From NCBI RefSeq assembly GCF_004363295.1, contig NZ_SNYQ01000005.1, positions 81,728 to 145,727 on the forward strand: DNA of 64,000 bases, given 5' to 3'. Below, in pieces: positions 46,099 to 56,853 of the stretch (within the stretch, counting starts at the first letter, position 1; every line of letters begins with the position of its first letter). This stretch comes from Mesocricetibacter intestinalis (GTDB lineage Bacteria > Pseudomonadota > Gammaproteobacteria > Enterobacterales > Pasteurellaceae). The notes below the pieces were generated by a model. That model saw only the letters and a list, made by a program, of their open reading frames with translations. It was not told the DNA's origin and ran no database searches. The position numbers and the translations under genes are program-made.

Positions 46099-46988
46099 CT
46101 AATGTTGTGCCAATAACTCGACCAATAGATCAAAAACTAATTTTATTCTGGGATGAGTAATTTGACATTGGGGGCGATAAATATAAACACCCCATCGGGT
46201 GCGGGGCAATTCGGGAAAAAGTTCGATTAGTTCACCCTTTGCCAAATAAGGTTCACAAGCGAGATCATGCAGAAAGGCGACGCAGCATCCGCTTAGGGCG
46301 GCAAGTAGGTGGCTGTGCAGGTTATTACCGGCAAAGTAGGGATTGTGCGGCTGTAGAATATGTTGTTTGTCCAGCCCCAAGCCCAATAACGTCCGAAGCT
46401 TTCATGAATAAAAGCGGCAAGCGGGTAGTTTTGTGCCAGATCCTGTAAATCCCTCGGCATACCGAAACGAGATAATAATAGGGGGGAAGCAACAATTTTT
46501 TCGTGAAATTGCGCTGCTTTTTTAACAATTAAACTGCTATCGCTCGGTGCGCTTCCCATGCGGATACCGAGATCAATCCGCTCTCCTACTTTATCGACCA
46601 ATTTCATTTCCATTCGCCAATCAAGCTGTAAATTCGGATATGCTTGTAATTTTTGTAGAAGTGGCGGCAGCAGTTTATGCATTAACGGGGCATCGGGGAC
46701 GCTGATGCGCACAATTCCGGCAATGTCCTGAACCGCAGTTTTTTGTTCGAATAACTGTTCGCTGGCCAAAATAATCTGTTTAGCATTCGGCAGAATTTGC
46801 CGTCCGAAATCGCTGAGTTGTACTTGGCGGGTGTTGCGCTGAAATAAACTATCGCCCAGACTTTGTTCCAATTCAGCGATAATACGGCTGACCACTTGAG
46901 GGGAGATTGCCAGTCGGCTTGCGGTTTCCCGAAACTGTAAGGTTTCCGCCAGGGAACAAAAAATTTTCAAGGCTTGTAATTTATCCAT
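46099..46988 (-). pseudogene. LysR-family regulator, frameshifted
   Basis: The N-terminal 200 or so codons (from MDKLQALKIFCSLAETLQFR at 46988) give a normal LysR helix-turn-helix and the start of the effector domain. The frame is lost near 46385-46400, after H-E-S-F-G-R. The remaining effector-domain sequence (L-G-L-D-K-Q-H-I-L through L-L-V-E-L-L-A-Q-H) continues in another frame to 46099. A net loss of one base explains it. The joined length, about 296 residues, is normal for the family. It is divergent from the arginase-family gene, its likely former target. A sequencing error cannot be excluded. Confidence 0.8.
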
Positions 46989-47089
46989 GGATTATCTCAT
47001 TTTTAGGGATTGTAAAGCTCTGAATTATTCATATACGGGAGTTAAAAGCAAGTTTAAAATTCCACAGCTATAAATGGATAGGAGGCTAT

Positions 47090-47968
47090 ATGAAAATTCT
47101 ACGTTTAACTTTTCCACAGTGGCAGGGAGCAGATCCGGCGATTATGCCGGAACTTGTTCCGGAACTAAGCCAACAGGCGGCAGCACAGGGCTATTATCTC
47201 GGTTCTCAACTATTGGACTGGCTTGCGCCGAAAACGCAAACCCTACAAGCCAGCGTACCGGTCAGCCTAGATTATGCCGATGAAAATCTTAGCCTGGAAA
47301 AGGGGATTTATGCTTATCAAATTTTAAACCGCCAGTTGCAAGCGGCACTGGATACCCTAGTAATTTATCAGCCGGACAAAATCGTTACCTTAGGTGGTGA
47401 ATGTTCGGTCAGTGTTGCACCTTTTAGCTATTTGGCGGAGAAATATCAAGGCGATGTTGCGGTAGTCTGGATCGATGCGCACCCTGATTTGACGCGTCCG
47501 CATGAAGGCTATTTGGGGTATTACGCCATGGCCTTAGCAACCCTTTGCGGGCAGGGGGACCAGCAACTTATTAATAAATTACCGGCAAAAATCAATCCGC
47601 AAAATGCAGTGATTGTCGGTTTTCGCAGCGAGGTTCCCGGCGATTTGGAACGGTTAGCGGATTTCGGCGTACATCATATTTCGGCGCAAGAGGCTAATCT
47701 CAGCAGCGAATCGGTACTGAAGTTTCTAAGACAAAGGGGCAAGCGAAATATCCTAGTGCATCTTGATTTGGACGGATTGGATCCGCAGGATTTACGCATG
47801 GCGGTTGCTGCCGATCCTCAGGGATTAAAGGTGAATACTGTGATTCGGTTAATTCAGGATATTGCGCAACATTATCATCTGCTGGGGTTAACTATCGCCG
47901 AGCCTATGCCGCGAGAAGTCATAAAATTGCGTTATTTATTACATAATTTGCCGTTACTGGCGGATTAA
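47090..47968 (+). CDS. Arginase/agmatinase/formiminoglutamase-family hydrolase
   Basis: 292 residues of the ureohydrolase superfamily. The manganese-binding motifs are in order: L-G-G-E-C-S (for GGDHS), W-I-D-A-H-P-D and H-L-D-L-D-G-L-D-P. The first motif has E-C in place of the usual D-H, so one metal ligand may be altered and the substrate is uncertain (arginine, agmatine or another guanidino compound). The start at 47090 follows AGGAGG. The neighbouring LysR gene, probably its regulator, is frameshifted. Confidence 0.8.
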   Translation: MKILRLTFPQWQGADPAIMPELVPELSQQAAAQGYYLGSQLLDWLAPKTQTLQASVPVSLDYADENLSLEKGIYAYQILNRQLQAALDTLVIYQPDKIVTLGGECSVSVAPFSYLAEKYQGDVAVVWIDAHPDLTRPHEGYLGYYAMALATLCGQGDQQLINKLPAKINPQNAVIVGFRSEVPGDLERLADFGVHHISAQEANLSSESVLKFLRQRGKRNILVHLDLDGLDPQDLRMAVAADPQGLKVNTVIRLIQDIAQHYHLLGLTIAEPMPREVIKLRYLLHNLPLLAD

Positions 47969-48148
47969 TGTTATCTGCGGTCGGCTTTGCACTAATGGTG
48001 AGATTATCAACAAAATTTTGTTGGTAAGGGTGGGATTACTCATATTATCTTTAGCTTATAAAGCGTTATTCTGACGAAGAACCGGCGGACTGTTGCGCTC
48101 CTTGTTACCTTGCCGCCGGGTAAGCCTGTATCGCCGTGTGCATACGGA

Positions 48149-48385
48149 TTAATCGAAATATAATCCGCCCTGATTGCGCAAAAATAGTGGGTCGATATTT
48201 ATGATCTTTTTATCCCTTAGCATATTGGCGGTTTGTTGCAGATAATATTGAAAATGTTCACTTTGGCGATGTTTTTGATAAGCTGCATCATCTTGGTAGA
48301 TTTCGAAAAAATACCATTGAGCTGGCTCATCCTGCAGGGTAGCGGCATACATAGCCAATACAGCCGGTTCTTTTTGCAGGGATTA
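48149..48385 (-). pseudogene. Remnant of an antibiotic biosynthesis monooxygenase (ABM) domain protein
   Basis: About 75 codons of the C-terminal part of an ABM-domain protein: V-L-A-M-Y-A-A-T-L, W-Y-F-F-E-I-Y-Q-D-D-A-A-Y-Q-K-H and H-F-Q-Y-Y-L-Q-Q-T. The matching sequence continues upstream of the Met at 48358 (S-L-Q-K-E-P-A-V-L) to a TAA at about 48383, and the N-terminal strand and helix are missing. Intact members are about 95-100 residues long. Nothing homologous is seen further upstream. Confidence 0.65.
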
Positions 48386-48529
48386 TGCCATTACTAAATT
48401 CGTGCGAGTTTTTTCTGTCTGTTTTACCTTTTATCGCCCGGAAATTGTAGCAGTTGTACAAAGACCGAAAGTTCATCATATAGAAATGCACAATCCGAAG
48501 ATTGTGCATTTGTTGATTTACTCCTGAAA

Positions 48530-51500
48530 TTAAATCACTTCAAACTGAGTTTGGGCAATTGTTAAACCTTGATTTAAGTTAGCAAAATGTACACTGTCTC
48601 GTCCGCCTTGACCGTCTTCATCATAGAATAGTTTACCGCTGGTACTATCATATTGAATATAATCGTCAAAGTTTGCCATTCCGTTGCTTATTGCCTTGAA
48701 GATCTTTTGTGATAAAGCAATTTTATCGCTGTCGGCAAAATCTTTAATGTTATCAATATTGCCGTTCAATTCGGTTTGGAACACGAAAGTATCGTTACCT
48801 TCGCCGCCGATGAGCGTATCCACTCCCAAACCGCCGATCAAACGGTCGTTTCCAGTCCCACCATTGAGGGTATTGCCAGAATTATTGGCGATCAAAACAT
48901 TATCCGATTCATTACCGATTGCTGATTTGGCGGTTGTGCCGATTAAGGTGAGATTTTCAACATTTCCCGGTAAAGCATAGTCGATGTGGCTGTAAACGGT
49001 ATCCGTGCCTTCGTTGGCATTTTCGATCACTTTATCGCTGACATTATCCACCACATAGCGATCATCACCGATTTCGCCATACATCGTATCCGATCCTTCG
49101 CCACCGTTCAGGTAATCATTACCTGCCCCGCCACGAATGGTATCGTTACCTTTCCCGCCTTCGATATTATTATCGGCGTTATTGCCGGTTAATACGTCAT
49201 CATAATCGGAGCCGATCAAATTCTCGATCTGTGTGCCGTAACCGATAAAGGCTTGGTTTTTTACATATGTAACTAATTCTTTTTGGTTAGGCTTTGGTTT
49301 TATTCCGCTTAAAATATCACCGATACCCTCTAATCCGCCTAGCACACCAAGAATATCGTCCAAATTACCCAATCCACTAAGCATTTCGCCCAAAGTGCCT
49401 AATCCGCCAAGAATTTCACCAACTATTCCGTCTGAAACTTTATCAAAATGCCCATCTATTTGAGTACCTTCCGGTAAATTAAAATATTGGTGAGGCGTTA
49501 AAATTTCTTTACCGTCCGCCAGGAAATATTTCTCCAGTTTTTCACCACGATAAATCCAAGAACCCGGGGTTAAGTTGACATTCACGCCTAATTTTTCATT
49601 GGACGCATCAAAGGTATCGACGCCGCCGCCGTCCCAAATATATAAGCCGGCATCGCTTTCCAAACCGTTATAATCCCGGAAAGTATAGGTATCATTACCG
49701 GTACGGGCACTTTGGCTTACCCCATAACGATAGTGCAAGGTGGCTAAATCATAGACCCGAATATCATTATAATTACTGAGCGGACCTCCCTCGATAAATC
49801 GATTATAGGATTCCATTGTAAATTCGGTGGTTGCTTCGTTTTCGAACCCGGCTATCGGTTTACCATTCTCTTCGGAGTGGTCTATTTCTAATGTATGCCC
49901 GATTTCGTGGAAAGTGGTGTTATAAATTACATTCAATTGATTTATAAGAGTAGGATCGATTGAATGTTTATTCCATACTACATCGCTACCAGGGCTGGCA
50001 AAGGCAAGATAACCATCCAAAGGATTGTTTGATTCGGATAAATAAATTTTGGAATCCGCTTCTTTTGGATCATCAACTTCAACAAACTTCACATTGATAT
50101 ATTTTTCATAAACCTTATAAGCAAAACGGAACATTTCTTTCTGTTCGTCCGAATAGTCAAAATACGCCCCTTTTATATAGCCTTCATTATCAGGCCCCGG
50201 TATTTCTTTGGCTTCATCTTCCGTCATAAAGTGATATTTAATCACCAAAGGTTCAGCCGTACCGCCAATCGGTACTTTTCGATTAAAACCTTGAGAGTCG
50301 TTCATCAACAATCCGTCAATAAAATACGGGAAGTTATAATCGGCTTTAGTATGATCGGTTTTACGTTGGGCTTTCGGTATTTCTTGATGTTGTGAAACAA
50401 ATTCAGAACCGACCATACTTGGTGCAATATAAGTTTCCGTATCTTTCACAATAATCGTTTTGTCGTCCGATTTCGTGGTTAAAACCGCTTCTACATTGTC
50501 GCTATGATTTAATTGGGCCGTTTCAATCTCCAGACTAAAGGTGTTATCCGCATTGACTTTGGTTGTTCCCAAGATTTTTTCACCCACCTTAATCTCAATA
50601 TGATCATCAGGTGTAGCAAGCCCGCTCACTTTACCCGTAATGCTAGTTTTTGGTGTTTGAACCGACAAGATGTTATTCTCCGCCAATGCTTCACTGCTGA
50701 GATTGAAGGATTTCAATTCAATCGGGAGTTTATTTTTCTCAGGAAATAGAACTTGTTCTTCCAATCGATAGGTATTACCGTTTTGAGTTAATTTATAAAC
50801 CGATTCAAATAAATTAACCGGATCATCGGTGGTAATATTTTTCGTATGCGGAATATCGGTTTTATTGTTACGGAAGTTAATAGTTACCGTTTGACCATTT
50901 AATTCAGCCAATTCATTGGTTGGAATATCTACATAGAAGGATTTATTTTTACCGTCAAAACCGGTGGTATAGGTTTTATTACCGATAACCAGATTTACCG
51001 CTCGAATCATTTGGGCATTTTGTCCTTGGGCGTAAATACCATCAAATTCCACCCCGCCGCTAATCCGAGTAGTTTGTGGCAAGTCGGCACTAAACGCCTG
51101 ACCAATATGGGTAATATCAATCGCCGCCACTAAATTCGGATCGACTTCATAATCTTTCTCTGCCGTGCCGATGGGTTGATTGCCGGCTTTATCCGTATTG
51201 ATGACGGTTACGTTAATTTTACGATTTGCCAGCATAATTTCCGGTTCAACCTCGGTGCTGAATGTGCCGTTTTCTATCTGTAATTCAATTGTTTTTGCGC
51301 CAATTTCCAACCGCACTTTTGTACCTTCGGCAACATTAGCAACTTTTCCGCTGATTTTAATATTGCTTAGCCCCTCATTTACATTGATAAAATTATCATT
51401 GGCAATGGTGAGATCGGAAATTTGTGGAGCAGGTTCTGGTTGCGGAGCAGGTTCCGGTTGTGGAGTAGGTTCCGGTTGCGGAGCAGGTTCTGGTTGCGGA

Positions 51501-52180
51501 GCAGGTTCCGGTTGTGGAGTAGGTTCCGGTTGCGGAGCAGGTTCCGGTTGCGGAGTAGGTTCCGGTTGTGGAGTAGGTTCCGGTTGTGGAGTAGGTTCCG
51601 GTTGTGGAACAGGTTCCGGTTGTGGAGTAGGTTCCGGTTGCGGAGTAGGTTCCGGTTGTGGAATAGGTTCCGGTTGCGGAGTAGGTTCCGGTTGTGGAAT
51701 AGGTTCCGGTTGTGGAGTAGGTTCCGGTTGTGGAGTAGGTTCCGAGTTTGAGGAATGATGTCCGCCTTTATTGGACGCAGCAAGAGCAATACCGCCAATA
51801 GCTAAAGCACTTAATCCAAATAAGCCGGCAGTTTTTAAGATTGAAGTTTCGGTCGCTTGTACCGGTGCGCTATATAATGCGGCTTGTTCAGCACTCGATG
51901 AAGTCGCCAAAGTTGTTTGAAGTTCATTTAGGTACGCACGGCTTTCAATAGGATAGGTATTTTTATAATTTTCTAAAATTAATCGGGTTTCTTCTTGTTC
52001 AAAACTAATGGATAAATCCGTACCGATAAGTTCGGAATTAACTTCTTGAAGCAGCTGACCATTTTCATCAAAGAGTTGATATAGGGTATCGGGTTCTGCT
52101 TGAAGGCGAATGATCTCATTTTCCGAAAGGGTAATTTGGGTAATGTGGTTTTGTTGAACAACATGAAGAATTTTCGCCAT
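48530..52180 (-). CDS. Large RTX/serralysin-like secreted protein with BapA-type N-terminus
   Basis: 1216 residues. The N-terminus (about 1-80, [20 protein letters not shown]) resembles the prefix domain of BapA-type adhesins, followed by a hydrophobic segment ([14 protein letters not shown]) and 18 units of PEPxPQ (about 146-253). Then come beta-rich domains with T-I-E-L-type Ig-like strands and a serralysin-like M10B metalloprotease region with [11 protein letters not shown] (His758-His768) and [12 protein letters not shown] Gly/Leu-rich insert precedes RTX calcium-binding repeats (G-G-x-G-x-D) and an M10 C-terminal region. These features indicate type I secretion, but no ABC exporter or adaptor lies nearby. 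The Gly of the zinc motif is Glu. Confidence 0.85.
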   Translation of the reverse strand: MAKILHVVQQNHITQITLSENEIIRLQAEPDTLYQLFDENGQLLQEVNSELIGTDLSISFEQEETRLILENYKNTYPIESRAYLNELQTTLATSSSAEQAALYSAPVQATETSILKTAGLFGLSALAIGGIALAASNKGGHHSSNSEPTPQPEPTPQPEPIPQPEPTPQPEPIPQPEPTPQPEPTPQPEPVPQPEPTPQPEPTPQPEPTPQPEPAPQPEPTPQPEPAPQPEPAPQPEPTPQPEPAPQPEPAPQISDLTIANDNFINVNEGLSNIKISGKVANVAEGTKVRLEIGAKTIELQIENGTFSTEVEPEIMLANRKINVTVINTDKAGNQPIGTAEKDYEVDPNLVAAIDITHIGQAFSADLPQTTRISGGVEFDGIYAQGQNAQMIRAVNLVIGNKTYTTGFDGKNKSFYVDIPTNELAELNGQTVTINFRNNKTDIPHTKNITTDDPVNLFESVYKLTQNGNTYRLEEQVLFPEKNKLPIELKSFNLSSEALAENNILSVQTPKTSITGKVSGLATPDDHIEIKVGEKILGTTKVNADNTFSLEIETAQLNHSDNVEAVLTTKSDDKTIIVKDTETYIAPSMVGSEFVSQHQEIPKAQRKTDHTKADYNFPYFIDGLLMNDSQGFNRKVPIGGTAEPLVIKYHFMTEDEAKEIPGPDNEGYIKGAYFDYSDEQKEMFRFAYKVYEKYINVKFVEVDDPKEADSKIYLSESNNPLDGYLAFASPGSDVVWNKHSIDPTLINQLNVIYNTTFHEIGHTLEIDHSEENGKPIAGFENEATTEFTMESYNRFIEGGPLSNYNDIRVYDLATLHYRYGVSQSARTGNDTYTFRDYNGLESDAGLYIWDGGGVDTFDASNEKLGVNVNLTPGSWIYRGEKLEKYFLADGKEILTPHQYFNLPEGTQIDGHFDKVSDGIVGEILGGLGTLGEMLSGLGNLDDILGVLGGLEGIGDILSGIKPKPNQKELVTYVKNQAFIGYGTQIENLIGSDYDDVLTGNNADNNIEGGKGNDTIRGGAGNDYLNGGEGSDTMYGEIGDDRYVVDNVSDKVIENANEGTDTVYSHIDYALPGNVENLTLIGTTAKSAIGNESDNVLIANNSGNTLNGGTGNDRLIGGLGVDTLIGGEGNDTFVFQTELNGNIDNIKDFADSDKIALSQKIFKAISNGMANFDDYIQYDSTSGKLFYDEDGQGGRDSVHFANLNQGLTIAQTQFEVI
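51422..51745 (-). repeat. 18 tandem 18-bp units encoding PEPxPQ
   Basis: Eighteen consecutive 18-base units, differing mainly at one variable codon (Thr, Ala, Ile, Val). The unit length is a multiple of three, so slippage would change linker length without breaking the frame. It forms a rigid proline-rich stalk between the N-terminal anchor and the rest of the protein. Confidence 0.95.
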
Positions 52181-52394
52181 TGCGTATCCTTATTTTTTAA
52201 TAAATGGAAAGTTTAAATCGGCGGCTATTCTAACAACTTATTAAGTTAATTCAAAGCTATAAAATTGTTTCTAAATTGTTATTTGGCTGTGGAAAGAGCG
52301 CCGATAGAAACATTAGTTGATAGAAAAGGAATTTGGACAGAAAAGAAGTTAAGTTCAAATTAATTTGACTGGCGCTTAATTTTTACCGACGCCG

Positions 52395-53006
52395 ATGTCT
52401 GAAGCGGAGATTCAGCAAATTCTGGCTGATGCTCAAAATGCCCCTTCCGCCTGCAATACGCAGCCTTGGCAGGTGCATATCGCTTCCGGAGAAACTCTGG
52501 CGCGCTTAAAAAACAAATTTAAAATCCGTGCTGCAGAGGGCAAATTTACACCGGATTTTGAGTTTAATCAGGCTAAATTTTTAGGCAAATACGAACAACG
52601 TTGGCGCAATCAATACGAACATGTTTTTACTACCAGCTACGGTATTGCGCGCGAAGATAAGGCAGGGCGTCAAGTAGTTTACGATGATAATTTTGCCGGC
52701 TACGGCGCACCGCATATGGCATTTTTGTTTATGCCGAAAGTGGACAATCATGATGTCAATATTGCGTCGGATCTCGGCATGTATTCGCAGACCTTTTTAT
52801 TGTCGCTTACCGCTCGCGGTTTCGGTGGAATCCCGCAACTTGCCTTGGCATTATTTGCCGATGATATTCGCAAAGAATTGGCGGTTTCCGATGATTATAA
52901 ATTGTTGCATGTGATCTCATTCGGCCACCCGGATTGGCAGGCAATGCAAAATCAAAAACACCTGGGGCGTGTTCCCTTATCCGAAAGCGTCAGCATGCAT
53001 TGGTAA
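52395..53006 (+). pseudogene. Nitroreductase-family protein lacking its N-terminus
   Basis: 203 codons from the first ATG. The body is a good FMN-dependent nitroreductase: A-Q-N-A-P-S-A-C-N-T-Q-P-W, G-M-Y-S-Q-T-F-L-L-S-L-T-A-R-G and I-S-F-G-H-P-D. The usual first twenty or so residues, with the R-R-S-x-R motif that grips the FMN phosphate, are missing. Codons just upstream of the ATG still read F-L-P-T-P in frame, which belong to the family, and are cut off by a TAA at about 52377. No ribosome site precedes the ATG. A truncated gene is likely, though a working short form cannot be excluded. Confidence 0.6.
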
Positions 53007-53051
53007 TAATCGCAGGAAAACATAAGATTTAAACCTTAGAGGAGTAATGTA

Positions 53052-53483
53052 ATGAAAATTTTCTATAAAACTTCGGCAACCGCAACAGGCGGCCGTTCCG
53101 GATATACCAGAACGGATGACGGCTCAATCGGTTTTGATTTAGTGTCTTTTCAAGATGACAGCGGCAAACAAGGAACCAATCCGGAGCAGCTCTTTGCTAT
53201 GGGCTATGCCGCCTGTTTCGATAGTGCGATGAACTTGGTTGCAGGTCAAATGAAGTTGGAGCCGACTCAGGCAAGTACCAGCGTGGGCGTAGGTATCGGT
53301 CAAAAAGCGGATGGGACCTTCAGTTTGGATTTAGATATTACCATCACCGTAGCGGGCTTGAGCGAAGCGGAGGCACGGGCGTTAATTCAGCGCGCACACG
53401 AAGTATGTCCGTATTCAAATGCGGTACGCGGTAATTTGGACGTGCGTTTACACGTGAATATGATCAACAGTTTCGATTTATAA
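53052..53483 (+). CDS. ohr: Organic hydroperoxide resistance protein (Ohr/OsmC family)
   Basis: 143 residues. The two redox cysteines are Cys55 (G-Y-A-A-C-F) and Cys119 (H-E-V-C-P-Y-S-N-A), the Ohr arrangement. It reduces organic hydroperoxides with lipoylated proteins as partner. GAGGAG precedes the ATG. No OhrR-type regulator is adjacent. The following gene encodes a GST-like protein, consistent with a small detoxification cluster. Confidence 0.94.
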   Translation: MKIFYKTSATATGGRSGYTRTDDGSIGFDLVSFQDDSGKQGTNPEQLFAMGYAACFDSAMNLVAGQMKLEPTQASTSVGVGIGQKADGTFSLDLDITITVAGLSEAEARALIQRAHEVCPYSNAVRGNLDVRLHVNMINSFDL

Positions 53484-53550
53484 TGAAAGCCTTCGGATGA
53501 TGTAAAAACTTTACAAAATCCGACCGCACTTTTTATCTCAAGGAAAACAG

Positions 53551-54168
53551 ATGATTAGGTTATACAATCTTGAAAATTCCCGTTCACAGCGTATCGCTTG
53601 GCTTTTAGAAGAATTGGGCATCAGCTATCAAGTTGAAGAATTCAAACGGGATCCCGTTACTCGGCTTGCTCCTCAGGCTTTGCGCGCTATCCATCCGCTA
53701 GGCAAATCACCGCTAATTTCCGATGAGGGGATCGTGGTGGCGGAAAGCGGTGCCATTGTGGAATATCTTCTAACTCGCTATGCCAAGGGACGTTTACGGC
53801 CAACAGCCGAGCAGCCCGCTTATGCTCAATACTTGCATTGGCTGCATTATGCAGAGGGTTCCGCTATGGCGGCCTTTGTTATGAAATATCTGGCGGAGGG
53901 AAAAGCCGCGGTATTCTGCGAAAATCAATTCGAATTGCATATGAGTTATATTGAAACGAGTTTGAAGGATAAGCATTGGCTGCTTGGAGATGAATTTAGT
54001 GCAGCGGATATTATGATGTCATTTCCATTACAGTTTGCCCTTTTGTTTGTGAAGCAAGGACAATATCCTAATATTGAACGCTTTGTAACTCAGGTGGAAA
54101 AACATCCGAGTTATTGTAAAGCCTGCAAACGGGTCGGTGAATTACATCTGCCGCAGTTAAACGGATAA
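53551..54168 (+). CDS. Glutathione S-transferase family protein
   Basis: 205 residues: thioredoxin-fold N-terminal domain (L-E-N-S-R-S-Q-R-I-A-W-L-L-E-E-L, cis-Pro loop G-K-S-P-L-I, then V-A-E-S-G-A-I-V-E-Y-L) and helical C-terminal domain (S-A-A-D-I-M-M-S-F-P). Substrate unknown. It lies 67 bases after ohr with an uptake sequence between (53523-53531) and is followed by a terminator. Confidence 0.9.
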   Translation: MIRLYNLENSRSQRIAWLLEELGISYQVEEFKRDPVTRLAPQALRAIHPLGKSPLISDEGIVVAESGAIVEYLLTRYAKGRLRPTAEQPAYAQYLHWLHYAEGSAMAAFVMKYLAEGKAAVFCENQFELHMSYIETSLKDKHWLLGDEFSAADIMMSFPLQFALLFVKQGQYPNIERFVTQVEKHPSYCKACKRVGELHLPQLNG

Positions 54169-54203
54169 ATAAAAAGTAACTAAATTTTCAAGTACATGCT
54201 ATT

Positions 54204-54251
54204 ACCGTCCCGATAGCCGAAATAACTAATTCGCTTTCAGGACGGTTTTTT
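54204..54251 (+). terminator. Terminator after the GST gene
   Basis: ACCGTCC / GGACGGT stem with an inner AGC-GAA / TTCGCT helix, then six T. Confidence 0.7.
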
Positions 54252-54581
54252 ATGTTTCCAGGTTAATATTTTTACCGAATTAGCAATTCTTTTTTATTAC
54301 TTTCATTTTTTTCAAAAAATAAATCCCTAACTGGGCCTATCACAATTTGATGATGTGATTATTTAACTGAAAACGGCAAATGGTAAGTAGCATTATGCTT
54401 AACTATGTTTACTAAGGGCGAAGGTGAGAACGGCATATTAAAAATCTAAGCAAATTGCATCAATCTTGCCGGTGCGGGCATCATATGAGAAAGGACAAAA
54501 TTATCTTTCATCAAAAAACAATTTGAATTTAACCGTGCTTTGGCTTGCTTATGATGAAAAATGGAGGAAAATAATTTCAAA
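54252..54581. other. Gene-free interval before the tRNA pair
   Basis: 330 AT-rich bases. I see no open frame with a ribosome site, no repeat and no RNA gene here. Confidence 0.4.
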
Positions 54582-54668
54582 TGGTGCCCGAGGGCGGACT
54601 TGAACCGCCACGACTCGAAAGTCGAGGGATTTTAAATCCCTTGTGTCTACCGATTTCACCACTCGGGC
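54582..54668 (-). tRNA. tRNA-Leu (anticodon TAA)
   Basis: 87 bases including encoded CCA. 5-prime GCCCGAGT pairs with the 3-prime CTCGGGC; anticodon stem GGGAT / ATCCC frames TAA, and a long variable arm (CGACTTTCGAGTCG) marks a class II tRNA. Confidence 0.95.
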
Positions 54669-54674
54669 TGAGAA

Positions 54675-54750
<76 letters not shown>

Positions 54751-54869
54751 ATATTGTTCCGAATTAACGGAGCGTCATTTTACAGATTTAAAAAATCGAG
54801 TCAAATAAAAAAATAGGCTTTTCAGATTAGTTGTTTAAAAATAATTCAAATCAAATCGGATAATCCCGC

Positions 54870-55427
54870 TTAGGGGTTAATATCGGATAATAATGAACCT
54901 TTGGCCGCTTTCAGATATTGTATCATCGACCAGGCGGTCAGGATTGCCGCAATATAAAGCAGAATGATCGCGGTAATTTCCATCCAAGGCGCCTGACGCC
55001 ATAATAAGCCGCCCAATGCGAACATCTGAGCGGTGGTTTTTATTTTACCTAAATGAGATACGGCAACGGTGGTACGGCTGCCAAGTTCCGCCATCCATTC
55101 GCGTAGTGCGGAGATAATGATTTCTCTGGCAATCATAATAATGGCGGGTAGGGTAATCCAGAAGGCATGATAATATTCCACCACCAATACCAGGGCGGTT
55201 GCGACTATGACTTTATCCGCCACCGGATCGAGAAAAGCGCCGAATCTTGTGGTTTGTTTCCATTTTCGAGCCAAATAACCGTCCAGCCAGTCGGTTACGG
55301 AGGCGATAAAAAAGATTAGGGTGGTAAGCAGAGGAGCCCAGGTAAAAGGCAGGTAAAAGGCGATAACGAAAAAAGGAATTAATATGACGCGAAATAAGGT
55401 TAGAAATGTGGGTATATTCAGTTTCAT
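54870..55427 (-). CDS. pgsA: Phosphatidylglycerophosphate synthase
   Basis: 185 residues, CDP-alcohol phosphatidyltransferase with four or more membrane helices. The signature [11 protein letters not shown] and [12 protein letters not shown] is intact. It condenses CDP-diacylglycerol with glycerol 3-phosphate. I start at 55427 because [14 protein letters not shown] matches E. coli MQFNIPTLLTLFRV; longer in-frame starts exist at 55445 and 55499. It is followed by tRNA-Gly and tRNA-Leu as in E. coli. Confidence 0.94.
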   Translation of the reverse strand: MKLNIPTFLTLFRVILIPFFVIAFYLPFTWAPLLTTLIFFIASVTDWLDGYLARKWKQTTRFGAFLDPVADKVIVATALVLVVEYYHAFWITLPAIIMIAREIIISALREWMAELGSRTTVAVSHLGKIKTTAQMFALGGLLWRQAPWMEITAIILLYIAAILTAWSMIQYLKAAKGSLLSDINP

Positions 55428-55575
55428 ATCAGAGTAGGAATGCATTCGGATTACAGTTGGATTTATTCTAAAACATATTTTTTTATTTTGGAATGGCATT
55501 TAGGCTTTTATCTTGTTTTCACAGGACGGAGTTGTTATCCCTTGGCAATCAAAGTCGGGAATAAATAGGGTGCCA

Positions 55576-55613
55576 ATAAAAAAGATTGGCATCGGGGTAC
55601 CAATCTTTTTTAT
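55576..55613. terminator. Terminator after ilvE
   Basis: Stem AAAAAAGATTGG / CCAATCTTTTTT with a loop of about ten bases and T runs on both strands; it ends ilvE on the minus strand. Confidence 0.85.
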
Positions 55614-55639
55614 GATTACGTTTTTTTGTGGGGGAGGAA

Positions 55640-56656
55640 TTATTCGACTTTTACAATCCAGCCTTCCGGTGCGGGACGATCCCCGAATTGAATACCCACC
55701 AGTTCATCATAGAGTTGTTTGGTTACCGGGCCGACTTCCGTTTCCGAATAGAAAACATGGTAATCCTCTCCGTTCTGAATAGCGCCTATCGGGGTAATTA
55801 CCGCTGCGGTTCCACAGGCGCCCGCTTCTTTGAATTGATCCAAATCGGCAATATAGACGTCCCCCTCAATGGCTTCCATTCCCAAGCGTTCTTTAGCTAA
55901 ATAAAGTAAGGAATATTTGGTAATACTCGGAAGAATTGAAGGCGATAACGGGGTTACGAATTTATTGTCTTTGGTGATTCCGAAAAAGTTTGCGGAGCCC
56001 ACTTCTTCAATTTTTGTATGAGTGGCCGGATCCAGATAAATACAATCACCGAATCCCAGAGATTTGGCTTTTTTACCCGGGTATAAGCTTGCCGCATAAT
56101 TGCCGCCGACTTTAGCCGCACCGGTTCCCTGCGGAGCGGCGCGGTCATAATCGGAAACCAGAAAATTGGTCGGTTTCATTCCACCTTTAAAATAAGCGCC
56201 CACCGGACAGCAGAAAACAGAGAAAATATATTCAGGCGCAGGGCTAACGCCGATATTATCGCCGACGCCGATTATCATCGGGCGCAAATATAAAGTGGCG
56301 CCGGAACCGTAAGGGCCGACCCATTCTTCGTTGGCTTTAACCACCTGTTTACAGGCATCGACAAACATTTCTAGCGGAACTTCCGGCATAAGCAGACGCC
56401 GACAGCTGCTTTGCATACGTTTCGCATTTTCATCGGGGCGGAATAAATTAATGGAACCCTCTTTGGTGCGATAGGCTTTTAATCCTTCGAAACATTGTTG
56501 ACCGTAATGCAGGGCGGTGGATCCTTCGCTAATATGCAGTATATTGTCCCGGGTTAATTCTCCGGCGGACCAACTGCCGTTTTTCCAGTAAGCAATATAA
56601 CGATAATCCGTTTTTATATATCCGAAACCGAGGTTTTGCCAATCAAGATCTTTCAT
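55640..56656 (-). CDS. ilvE: Branched-chain amino acid aminotransferase
   Basis: 338 residues, fold-type IV PLP enzyme of the longer BCAT type seen in eukaryotes and many bacteria rather than the 309-residue E. coli type. Key features: [14 protein letters not shown], the PLP lysine in [11 protein letters not shown] and [10 protein letters not shown]. It interconverts Leu, Ile and Val with their keto acids. The gene is alone, with the gcvB RNA gene upstream on the same strand. Confidence 0.93.
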   Translation of the reverse strand: MKDLDWQNLGFGYIKTDYRYIAYWKNGSWSAGELTRDNILHISEGSTALHYGQQCFEGLKAYRTKEGSINLFRPDENAKRMQSSCRRLLMPEVPLEMFVDACKQVVKANEEWVGPYGSGATLYLRPMIIGVGDNIGVSPAPEYIFSVFCCPVGAYFKGGMKPTNFLVSDYDRAAPQGTGAAKVGGNYAASLYPGKKAKSLGFGDCIYLDPATHTKIEEVGSANFFGITKDNKFVTPLSPSILPSITKYSLLYLAKERLGMEAIEGDVYIADLDQFKEAGACGTAAVITPIGAIQNGEDYHVFYSETEVGPVTKQLYDELVGIQFGDRPAPEGWIVKVE

Positions 56657-56853
56657 TTTTTATCCTTATTTTATTTACCACATTGGATATTAACTTACAC
56701 CATTCTAATAATGATGCAAGCGATTATTTATGCTCGGATAAAGTTTTATGCTGGTCTGGAAAGGGAGTTATGATATGATACGAGGGATTGATTCAATATG
56801 ATTTTATGTGCGAATTTTGCTCGTAAAGGCAAGTTAATTGCCCTATTGCGGAT

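Noticed and set aside
48327..48509. 60-codon minus-strand frame upstream of the ABM remnant
   Set aside because: No similarity to the missing N-terminus of the domain and no ribosome site.
51422..51745. CRISPR-like array in the RTX gene
   Set aside because: Units are contiguous without spacers and encode a proline-rich linker.
51180..51798. Long frames in other readings over the 18-bp repeats (Cys/Gly-rich and Arg/Asn-rich)
   Set aside because: Shadows of the PEPxPQ repeat in the large RTX protein.
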